Below are positions 7,460 through 13,828 of a stretch of DNA of 21,125 nt, in pieces. How positions within the stretch are numbered: position 1 is the stretch's first letter; each line of letters starts with the position of its first letter. The notes under the pieces were generated by a model. That model had not been told where the DNA came from. It searched no databases and saw only the letters and a list, made by a program, of their open reading frames with translations. The position numbers were made by a program, and so were the translations under genes. Origin of the DNA: Comamonadaceae bacterium UBA2334 (GTDB lineage Bacteria > Pseudomonadota > Gammaproteobacteria > Burkholderiales > Burkholderiaceae_C); assembly GCA_002344885.1 (NCBI GenBank), contig DDUQ01000020.1, positions 1 through 21,125 on the forward strand. The letters run 5' to 3'.

Positions 7460-8161
7460 ATGGAAATGCAATTCGGTTTGGCACATGTGTGGACCCAGGG
7501 CGACTGGGTCACCCGCGCCGTGGCGCTCATCCTGCTGGGCATGTCACTGGCCAGTTGGCTGGTCATTCTGGTCAAGGCGCTTGACCTGCGCGTGTACCAG
7601 GCCCAGGCGCGGCAGTGTGAGGCGTTCTGGCATGCCGCCGATTTCGAATCCGGGCTGCACGCAATGGGTGGCGAGGATCGCAGCCCGTTTCGGCAACTGG
7701 CGCTGACGGGGCGCAATGCCACGCTGCACCTGAACCCGTCCGACCCCATTGCCCGCCGTGCCCCACATTTGCACGACCAGCTCGACGTGAGCGACTGGGT
7801 CACCCGCGAACTGCGCAGCGCCATCGACGAATTCACCGCCCGGCTGCAAGGCGGCATGGCCATCCTGGCGTCGGTGGGTTCCACGGCACCCTTCGTGGGC
7901 CTGTTCGGTACGGTCTGGGGCATTTACCACGCGCTGCTGGGCATCGGCGCAGCAGGCCAGGCCACCATCGACAAGGTGGCCGGCCCCATTGGCGAGGCTC
8001 TCATCATGACCGCGTTGGGTCTGGCCGTGGCCATTCCTGCCGTGCTGGGCTACAACGCGCTGGTGCGTGGCAACAAGGGCGTGCTGCACAAGCTCAACCG
8101 GTTTGGGCACGACCTGCACGCCCTGTTCGTGACCGGTGCCCGCGTGAGCCAGGGAGTCTGA
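7460..8161 (+). CDS. exbB: ExbB proton-channel subunit
   Basis: MotA/TolQ/ExbB-family inner-membrane protein, 233 residues, which with ExbD converts proton flow into TonB movement. Three membrane segments are visible: about 18-39, 133-156 and 174-198. The conserved family segments GGMAILASVGSTAPFVGLFG (131-150) and TVWGIYHAL (151-159) are followed by GPIGEALIMTALGLAVAIPA (175-194). The region between the first two segments (about 40-130) is the cytoplasmic domain. Start at ATG 7460 is supported by CGGAG at 7448-7452, 7 bp upstream; a second ATG two codons later is possible. exbD follows after 2 bp. Confidence 0.95.
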   Translation: MEMQFGLAHVWTQGDWVTRAVALILLGMSLASWLVILVKALDLRVYQAQARQCEAFWHAADFESGLHAMGGEDRSPFRQLALTGRNATLHLNPSDPIARRAPHLHDQLDVSDWVTRELRSAIDEFTARLQGGMAILASVGSTAPFVGLFGTVWGIYHALLGIGAAGQATIDKVAGPIGEALIMTALGLAVAIPAVLGYNALVRGNKGVLHKLNRFGHDLHALFVTGARVSQGV

Positions 8162-8163
8162 GC

Positions 8164-8589
8164 ATGGCCCACGGCGGATTCACCGACAACGACGACAACG
8201 ACATGCTCAGCGAGATCAACATGATTCCGCTGATCGACGTGATGCTGGTGCTGCTGATCGTCTTCATCATCACCGTGCCGGTGATGAAACACGCGGTCAA
8301 CATCGACCTGCCCCGAGCCAGCAACGAAAAAGAGCTGGTCAAGCCCGAAACCGTGCGCCTGAGTGTGGACGCAGACGGCAACTACCACTGGAACGAACAG
8401 AAACTGGCTGACGACAACGCGCTGCAGGGCCACCTGGCCGCTGCGGCCAGCCAGAATCCGCAGCCCGACCTGCACATCCGTGGAGACCGCGCGGTGCGCT
8501 ACGAGCGGGTGGCCCAGGCCATGGCCGCTGCGCAGCAGGCGGGGGTGAAAAAGATTGGTTTTGTCACTGAGCCAGCGGGCACTCGCTGA
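8164..8589 (+). CDS. exbD: ExbD proton-channel subunit
   Basis: ExbD/TolR-family protein, 141 residues, with one N-terminal membrane segment (about 20-40) carrying the essential aspartate of the family (D25 in NMIPLIDVMLVLLIVFI), then a periplasmic domain with the usual VNIDLPRA start at about 47. A short acidic N-terminus (DNDDND) precedes the helix. It is 2 bp after exbB and 27 bp before a small DUF2946-like gene. Together with TonB and ExbB it makes a complete dedicated TonB system. Confidence 0.95.
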   Translation: MAHGGFTDNDDNDMLSEINMIPLIDVMLVLLIVFIITVPVMKHAVNIDLPRASNEKELVKPETVRLSVDADGNYHWNEQKLADDNALQGHLAAAASQNPQPDLHIRGDRAVRYERVAQAMAAAQQAGVKKIGFVTEPAGTR

Positions 8590-8616
8590 GCCCCCGATCC
8601 ATTTCTTCCCCGGCCC

Positions 8617-9042
8617 ATGCCCAACACCCTCGCCCGTTTACGCAACCTGCCGTTGGCCCACCGTCAGCGGTGGTTGCGTTGCCTGCTGGCCTGTGTGGCG
8701 TTTTCTGTGCTGCACGGGCTGCTGGGCGCATGGGTGGTGCCCGCCGTGGCCGGTGGGCCAGTGGCTGAAGTCTGCACACCCAACGGCTTGCAGTGGGTGG
8801 CGCTGGAGGAAAACCCAGCCGGCCAGCCGCCCAACGATTGGCCCCGTGGCCTGGCGCAGCCTTGTGTGTGGGCCAGTGCCCATACGGTGGTTCCGCCTGG
8901 GATGGGGGGCGAAGGGCTGGCCGGGGCGGTGGCATGGTCATCGCCACCTGGACCGTCGCCCGTTGTGCTGGTTCAAGGCCATGTGCCGGGGAACGCCGCG
9001 CGCGTGTTGTTGATGTCTCCGATGCGGGCACCGCCGGCATGA
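8617..9042 (+). CDS. Small DUF2946-like membrane protein
   Basis: 141 residues with one N-terminal hydrophobic helix (about 22-45, could be signal or anchor), followed by VCTPNGLQWVALEE (52-65), which resembles the conserved EVCT..GL.WV segment of DUF2946 proteins. Later there is PCVWASAHTVVPP (82-94), where family members usually have a Cys-rich HCPxC-like motif; only one Cys (C83) remains here. From memory, DUF2946 genes often sit beside TonB-dependent copper receptor genes, which fits this locus; their function is unknown. Flanked by exbD (27 bp) and mbnP copy 2 (46 bp). The ribosome binding site is weak. Family assignment is by motif only. Confidence 0.6.
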   Translation: MPNTLARLRNLPLAHRQRWLRCLLACVAFSVLHGLLGAWVVPAVAGGPVAEVCTPNGLQWVALEENPAGQPPNDWPRGLAQPCVWASAHTVVPPGMGGEGLAGAVAWSSPPGPSPVVLVQGHVPGNAARVLLMSPMRAPPA

Positions 9043-9088
9043 GCCTGCACCAAGCCCCTTTTTTCATTCATTTTTCAGAGACATTTTC

Positions 9089-10003
9089 ATGAACACACGT
9101 ACTTTTGCTTCCTTCACTCTCGCGGCCGTAGCCGCTGCCTCCCTCGTCGCCTGTGGCGGCGGTGACGATGGCCCGCAGGCGGTCGAAATTCAGTTTGCCG
9201 CCATGGCCGGTAACACCGCCATCGGTTGCGGCTCCACCGTCACCGGGCTGGGCAGCACCGCAGCCACCGGCAATGTCAAGGATTTCCGCTTCTACATCTC
9301 CCAGGTCAAGATGATCCGTGACGACGGCGTGGAAGTGCCCCTGACCCTGACGGCCAACGACAATTGGAACTACACCGTCGGCTCTGACAGCGTGACGCTG
9401 GTGGACCTCGAAAACGCCACTGGCGATTGCCCTGCCGCCACCGGCACCACCGGCACCAACGCTGTGGTCAAGGGCACCGTGCCCGCAGGCACCTACACCG
9501 GCGTGAAAATGACCATGGGTGTGCCGTTTGCGTTCAACCACACCGATTGGGCCAATCCCACCACCACCAAGGCTCCGTTGGACATTCAGGCCATGGCATG
9601 GAACTGGCAGGGCGGTCGCAAGTTTGCCAAGATTGAGGTGACCAACCCGGCCTGGACATCGCCCACGTTCAACTTCCACCTGGGGTCCACCGGTTGTATC
9701 GGCAATCCGGCCACGGGCACGCAGGTCAGCAGCTGCACGGCACCCAACCGAATGGAGTTCAAGCTTGCTGGATTCAACCCGGCCACGCAAAAAGTGGCGG
9801 TGGACATCAAGCCTCTGTTGGACGGGACCAACGTCACCATCAACCAGGCAGCGGCCACGGGTTGTATGTCGGGCGGCACCGATCCCGAGTGCCTGAACGT
9901 GTTCAAGGCCCTGGCCATCGACTGGAAGGCCGATGGCACCGGCACGGGCCTGCCGATCTATGGCGGTGCCGCTCAGACCCTGTTCAGGGCCATTGCCAAA
10001 TGA
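9089..10003 (+). CDS. mbnP: MbnP-family copper-binding lipoprotein (second copy)
   Basis: Paralogue of the 4582-5478 protein, 304 residues. Lipoprotein signal with lipobox LVAC (Cys22) followed by a GGGDDG spacer. It keeps every family landmark: IQFAAMAGNTAIGCG (34-48), DFRFYISQVKMI (65-76), TYTGVKMTMGVPFAFNHT (135-152), MAWNWQGGRKFAKI (169-182) and FHLGSTGC (196-203). Six cysteines after the lipobox (47, 114, 203, 216, 259, 268) align with those of the first copy. The residue after WNWQGG is Arg here but Tyr in copy 1, and there is no second loop insertion, so the two copies have diverged and may differ in metal affinity or partner. The start of mbnH overlaps its stop (ATGA), as expected for a working pair. 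Confidence 0.9.
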   Translation: MNTRTFASFTLAAVAAASLVACGGGDDGPQAVEIQFAAMAGNTAIGCGSTVTGLGSTAATGNVKDFRFYISQVKMIRDDGVEVPLTLTANDNWNYTVGSDSVTLVDLENATGDCPAATGTTGTNAVVKGTVPAGTYTGVKMTMGVPFAFNHTDWANPTTTKAPLDIQAMAWNWQGGRKFAKIEVTNPAWTSPTFNFHLGSTGCIGNPATGTQVSSCTAPNRMEFKLAGFNPATQKVAVDIKPLLDGTNVTINQAAATGCMSGGTDPECLNVFKALAIDWKADGTGTGLPIYGGAAQTLFRAIAK

Positions 10004-11202
10004 TGCCCCGGCAGCTCGCACCCTGGGTGCTGGCTGCCGCCGCCGCGGCCCTTACCGGCTGTGGCGGGGGAGGCACCACCGTGACCGATACCGGCGGTGC
10101 CTCCACGCCGCCTGCGGGCGGGGTAGGCACTTTCCCATCTGGCAATTGGACGTGGGAACTGCCCACCGGCTTTCCCGTTCCAAAAGTGCCCGATGGCAAC
10201 CCCATGAGCACGGCAAAGGTTGATCTGGGGCGTTTCCTGTTCTACGACAAGCGCCTGTCGGGTAACGGAACGCAGTCGTGCGCCAGTTGCCATCACCAGG
10301 ACAAAGCATTTACCGATGGCCGGCCCGTGGCCATCGGTTCCACCGGCGACATGCACCCTCGCGCGGCACAGCCTTTGATGAACGTGGCCTACAACGCCAC
10401 CTTGACCTGGGTGAACCCCAGCCTCGTCACGCTGGAAAAGCAGATGGAAGTCCCGCTGTTTGGTGACAACCCGGTGGAAATGGGTGTGAACGACAGCAAC
10501 AAGGCCGATGTGCTGCAGCGCATCACGTCCGATCCGTTGCACCCGGCCAAGTTTACGGCGGCCTTTCCCGGTCTGGCCGAACCCGTGGGATGGGGTCAGG
10601 TCATCCAGGCCATATCGGCATTCCAGCGAGCCTTGATTTCGGGCAACAGCAAGTATGACCAGTACACCCAGGGCAAGGCCACGCTTACACCGGCAGAAAC
10701 CCGCGGGCTGGCGCTGTTCATGGGTGAAAAGGCCGAGTGCTTCCATTGCCACGGCAGCTTTAACTTCAACGACCACGTCGTCCATGCTGCCAGCCGGGTG
10801 GTGGAAACGCCCTTTCACAACACCGGTCTGTACAACATTGGCGGCACGGGCAACTTCCCCGAGGGTAACCAGGGCTTGTTCGAGTTCACGGCCAAGGCCA
10901 CCGACCGGGGGCTGTTCCGGGCCGCCAGTCTGCGCAACATCGAGCTGACCGCGCCTTACATGCATGACGGCAGCATCGCCACACTGGAAGAGGTGTTGGA
11001 CTTCTATGCCTCCGGTGGCCGCCACATCACCGCGGGGCCTCGCGCCGGGGATGGACGCAAGCACCCCAACAAGAGCGATCTCATCACCCTCATCGACCTC
11101 AACGCGCAGGAAAAGGCCGACATCGTCGCCTTCCTCAAAACCCTGACCGACCATGAATTCGTCACCAACCCCAAGTTTGCCAACCCTTTCCCGGCGCAGT
11201 GA
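10000..11202 (+). CDS. mbnH: MbnH-family di-heme lipoprotein (second copy)
   Basis: Second MauG/CcpA-superfamily di-heme enzyme of the MbnH type, 400 residues, partner of the preceding MbnP. Heme sites: CASCH at 94-98 and CFHCH at 247-251. Other landmarks: HHQDKAFTDG (98-107), PLFGDNPVEMG (152-162), FHNTGLYN (272-279) and APYMHDGS (318-325). Unlike the first copy it has a lipobox (LTGC, Cys21) and a Gly/Thr-rich linker, so it should be membrane-tethered. The long open frame continues upstream out of register, but the ATG at 10000 overlaps the mbnP stop and gives a proper signal; a second ATG directly follows at 10003. Its conserved C-terminus (HEFVTNPKFANPFPAQ) is encoded within the overlap with the next gene. 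Confidence 0.92.
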   Translation: MMPRQLAPWVLAAAAAALTGCGGGGTTVTDTGGASTPPAGGVGTFPSGNWTWELPTGFPVPKVPDGNPMSTAKVDLGRFLFYDKRLSGNGTQSCASCHHQDKAFTDGRPVAIGSTGDMHPRAAQPLMNVAYNATLTWVNPSLVTLEKQMEVPLFGDNPVEMGVNDSNKADVLQRITSDPLHPAKFTAAFPGLAEPVGWGQVIQAISAFQRALISGNSKYDQYTQGKATLTPAETRGLALFMGEKAECFHCHGSFNFNDHVVHAASRVVETPFHNTGLYNIGGTGNFPEGNQGLFEFTAKATDRGLFRAASLRNIELTAPYMHDGSIATLEEVLDFYASGGRHITAGPRAGDGRKHPNKSDLITLIDLNAQEKADIVAFLKTLTDHEFVTNPKFANPFPAQ

Positions 11203-12427
11203 CGCTGCCTTGGCCGCACTGCTGCTTTGCCTGAGCGGCAGTGCACTGGCCCACGGCGAAGCCGATGATGCCCTCCCGCCCGAACCGGGTGTGCGGTTGA
11301 GCGCGGCTGCGGCTGTCACCTCGCTGGACGCCAAGAAAGAGTTGACCAGCCAGCGCCTGCGCGGCTTTCTGTTGCAAGGCGATGCCGGGACCGACCGGCA
11401 GGGCCTGAACCTGGAGCACGCCACACTGGGCGCCGCATGGCGCATCAACGACACACTGGGTGCCGAACTGACCGTGGGCAAGCACGGCAGCGACCGTGCT
11501 CACGTCGAGTCCGCCTGGGTGCAGGCGCGGCACGATGCAGACGGGGCTGACCACTGGTGGCTGTTGACCGCTGGCCGCCAGCGCCCCGCGCTGGGTGGGA
11601 CACTGGGGCAGGGCGGCCACTTCGACCGGTTTGCGCTCATGCCCTTGGCCAAGCAGATGGCCACGCATGGCGACTGGATAGACGACGGCCTGCAACTGGG
11701 CTGGCGGCAAGACGACGGCCAGCGTCTCCTGAGCGCCGATGTGGGCCTGTGGCGCGGGCGGGTGTTCCCAGGCGGGGCCAGCGGTTCGGTCGTGCCCACG
11801 GTTCACCTGGGCTGGGGCCAGGGGCCATGGCAGGTGGATGGCTTTGCCGCGTGGCTCAAGCCTGAGGGGCGCGGCAGCAGTGTGAGCGCCACCGCCGGGC
11901 ACAGCCATACCACCCCAGAGTGCAACGCCGCGCTGAAAGACGTGGCCTGCTTCAACGGGCGCAGTACCCTGGCCGGGGCCAGTGTGGTGTGGGTGGGTGC
12001 GCAGTCGCCGGTGGCCTGGCCCGTTACGCTGACGGCTAGTGGTTGGTTGCGCGATGAGCGCGGCAGCCTGGAGTCGGCCAACGGCCTGGGCCAGTACAGG
12101 GCGCAAAACCGGGGTGCTTGGCTGCAAGCCTTGTGGGACGTGGCCCCACGCTGGCAAACCGGCGTGCGGTTGGAGCGCGCCTGGACCACCCAAAGCCTCT
12201 CCGGCCCCGGTGCCAGCCTGTTGGCCAGCGAAACCGGGTTGAGTGCCTACCAGCCCGCTAGCCGCCAGGCGGTCATGCTGGCGTTGCAACTCAACCCAGG
12301 TGTGACACTGAGCGCCGAGCTGGGTCGCGAGCGGGCCGCTGCCGCACAGGGCCTGGGCAGCAGCAATGTCAACTTTGGCGCGCTGCGGCTGGTGGCCCGC
12401 ACCGATTGGCTGTCGGGTGGGAAGTAA
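11153..12427 (+). CDS. Predicted outer-membrane beta-barrel protein of the MbnP/MbnH locus
   Basis: 424 residues with an N-terminal signal peptide (RR at 14-15, hydrophobic 18-32, likely cleavage after ALA at 33), giving a mature N-terminus HGEADD. The rest has the alternating polar/hydrophobic pattern and Trp/Gly-rich strands of an outer-membrane barrel (for example VHLGWGQGPWQVDGFAAWL, 218-235), with many short turns. A likely external loop holds HSH (250-252) and a Cys pair (257, 266), which could bind metal. The chain ends in DWLSGGK, not at an aromatic residue. I do not recognise a named family; the segments do not show a TonB box or plug domain, so it is not a TonB-dependent receptor. 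The start overlaps mbnH by 50 bp. As the last gene of the + strand run it is a candidate third partner of the MbnP/MbnH pairs. Confidence 0.75.
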   Translation: MNSSPTPSLPTLSRRSDAALAALLLCLSGSALAHGEADDALPPEPGVRLSAAAAVTSLDAKKELTSQRLRGFLLQGDAGTDRQGLNLEHATLGAAWRINDTLGAELTVGKHGSDRAHVESAWVQARHDADGADHWWLLTAGRQRPALGGTLGQGGHFDRFALMPLAKQMATHGDWIDDGLQLGWRQDDGQRLLSADVGLWRGRVFPGGASGSVVPTVHLGWGQGPWQVDGFAAWLKPEGRGSSVSATAGHSHTTPECNAALKDVACFNGRSTLAGASVVWVGAQSPVAWPVTLTASGWLRDERGSLESANGLGQYRAQNRGAWLQALWDVAPRWQTGVRLERAWTTQSLSGPGASLLASETGLSAYQPASRQAVMLALQLNPGVTLSAELGRERAAAAQGLGSSNVNFGALRLVARTDWLSGGK

Positions 12428-12490
12428 TATGTAGCTGAAACAGCAATACAGGAAAGCGGTGGAGCCACTTTTTGTTGATGTTTTCTGTGT

Positions 12491-13198
12491 TCACTTCTCT
12501 ATGGCCGAGTTCACGATGGCGTCGAACTCGGCCTGTGCCAGGTACTGCGCGTTGTAGGTGCCACCTTGCTGAAGCAGGGTCTTGTAGAACGAGCGCAGGT
12601 GGTTGCGTGAGCCTTTCAGCAGGTTGTCGTACACCACCTTGATGTCCTGGTTGTCCACGGTTTTGAGGTGGGTGTTGATGTCGAGCATGTCCAGCTCTTC
12701 AATCGCTGCGCCCACCTTCAACGCCTCGATGAGAGACACGCTGCCAGCAGCTACCAGTTGCGTGTACAGACCTTGCAGGGTGGCATTGGTGTACAGACCT
12801 ACGCCCAGGTTGGCGGCTGGGTCGGTCACGTTGTAGCGCAGCAGCAGTTGGAGCACGGCTTCGGTGTGGGTGCTTTCGCTGGTGGAAATGTTGGTGAATA
12901 TCTTGAGGCCCCAGGTGGCTCCCAGCCGAGCGTATACGTCGCCAGCCAGTTTTTCTTCTTCGCGCATGTAAACCAGCGAACTTTGTTCTGCAGCGCTCAG
13001 TGTTTCGGTCGGCAGGGCGGACAGGGTCGTGCCCAGCACGCTGGCGTTGAAGGTGGAGTTGCCGTCAGCATCCACCACCAGAGGGGGCCCACCGTTGCCA
13101 TTGGCTGGGGTGCCGGTGTCGCCACCACCCCCACAGGCAGTAAGGGAGATTGCGATGAAAACGGCGGCGGCGATGTGGGTGAGTGTTCGTGTAGTCAT
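12491..13198 (-). CDS. DUF2202 ferritin-like lipoprotein
   Basis: DUF2202 protein, 235 residues from the chosen start. The lipobox LTAC (Cys22) follows a good signal helix, so the product should be a periplasmic lipoprotein with a Gly-rich linker. The domain (about 70-215) keeps the hallmark segments YMREEEKLAGDVYARLG (78-93), SESTHTEAVLQLLLRYN (107-123), GAAIEELDMLDI (163-174) and LLKGSRNHLRSF (193-204). The Glu/His pattern is that of the ferritin-like four-helix superfamily, so di-metal binding is plausible but unproven. The frame also has an ATG at 13246, but the ATG at 13198 puts the signal at the N-terminus. It converges on the outer-membrane gene, 63 bp away, and lies 81 bp after a small exported protein on the same strand. 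Confidence 0.85.
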   Translation of the reverse strand: MTTRTLTHIAAAVFIAISLTACGGGGDTGTPANGNGGPPLVVDADGNSTFNASVLGTTLSALPTETLSAAEQSSLVYMREEEKLAGDVYARLGATWGLKIFTNISTSESTHTEAVLQLLLRYNVTDPAANLGVGLYTNATLQGLYTQLVAAGSVSLIEALKVGAAIEELDMLDINTHLKTVDNQDIKVVYDNLLKGSRNHLRSFYKTLLQQGGTYNAQYLAQAEFDAIVNSAIEK

Positions 13199-13279
13199 GG
13201 TTTGCGTCGTGAGTTGAAAGGTTTGGTTGGTTAAACGGGTGTGCATCAGGTCGAGATGGTTGTTGGGTGGACGCCTGGG

Positions 13280-13687
13280 TCAGCGTGCCCGGCCCTGGCC
13301 GCGCCCACCAGATTGGCCAGCGCCACCATGACTGCCTTGCGCTGGGTCGAAGCCAGCACTTGTGCCGCTACCAGAGCCAGAACCATCACTGGTTCCCGGG
13401 CCAGCACCCATCGTGCGGGTTGGGGAACTGGTAGCCGGCTGCGGAGATGTGGCCGCAGCAGGAGCTAAAGGCAGCATCCCGTCTTGAGTCAGTTGACGAC
13501 GCTCGTAACCACTGCCGTAAGGCAATGCGCCTGGACCTGATGCCTGTGCCTCCCGTGTGGCGACCGGTGCGGCTGACCAGGCGGTGCCAGACATGGTCAG
13601 CATGGCCAGCCCAGTGATGCAAGCTGCCATACAGCGGCTGATGGTGTCAACGGTACGGCCGTAGGGTGTGTTTAGGGTGTGCAACAT
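13280..13687 (-). CDS. Small exported glycine-rich hypothetical protein
   Basis: 135 residues, unrecognised. It has a signal-like hydrophobic segment (about 21-37) ending TAWSA, then a segment APVATREAQASGPG and PYGSGYERRQLTQDG (56-70). The C-terminal half is low complexity, made of Ser, Gly, Pro, Thr and Ala, ending in an Arg/Gly tail (GGRGQGRAR). The reading frame is on the same strand as the DUF2202 gene and 81 bp upstream of it, so they may be co-transcribed. The start could be the internal ATG at 13630 (residue 20, directly before the hydrophobic segment). That would leave the TAGGGTGTG repeats at 13662-13681 in the promoter region rather than in coding sequence. Function unknown. Confidence 0.55.
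   Translation of the reverse strand: MLHTLNTPYGRTVDTISRCMAACITGLAMLTMSGTAWSAAPVATREAQASGPGALPYGSGYERRQLTQDGMLPLAPAAATSPQPATSSPTRTMGAGPGTSDGSGSGSGTSAGFDPAQGSHGGAGQSGGRGQGRAR
13662..13681. repeat. TAGGGTGTG direct repeat, 11-bp period
   Basis: TAGGGTGTG occurs at 13662-13670 and 13673-13681. The spacing is one helical turn, as in tandem half-sites of OmpR/PhoB-type regulators. It lies at the 5' end of the small exported gene or just upstream of it if the internal start is used. Confidence 0.4.
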
Positions 13688-13760
13688 GCCGCTATGGTGC
13701 TCGGGCCGTGTCGCGTGGGTATGTCTGTGTGCGTTGTGTGTGTCGCGGCGCGTGTGGCTC

Positions 13761-13778
13761 TGTATCAGCGTGTATCAG
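13761..13778. promoter_or_regulatory. TGTATCAG direct repeat in the divergent promoter region
   Basis: TGTATCAG occurs at 13761-13768 and 13771-13778, a 10-bp period, 50 bp before the ATG of the OmpR-type regulator and within the 141-bp divergent gap. The layout fits a tandem response-regulator site, possibly autoregulatory. The rest of the gap is GT-rich, and I see no clear sigma-70 promoter. Confidence 0.45.
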
Positions 13779-13828
13779 GGCGGTGAGGCCGCTGGCCTGT
13801 GTGGTGCGTGCCGCCTAAACTCGAAGGG

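Noticed and set aside
9050..9088. Terminator or promoter in the T-rich stretch before the second mbnP
   Set aside because: T runs are present but no stem precedes them, and no paired -35/-10 elements could be fitted convincingly.
11153..12427. TonB-dependent receptor for the TonB system
   Set aside because: At 424 residues it is too short, and no TonB box or plug-domain segment is visible.
12450..12475. Intrinsic terminator after the barrel gene (GGTGG..CCAC then TTTTT)
   Set aside because: The stem is only three to four base pairs with a very small loop; too weak to call.
13799..13828. GTG start ten codons upstream for the OmpR-type regulator
   Set aside because: The extra residues (WCVPPKLEG) are not receiver-like, and the ATG at 13829 matches the normal domain start.
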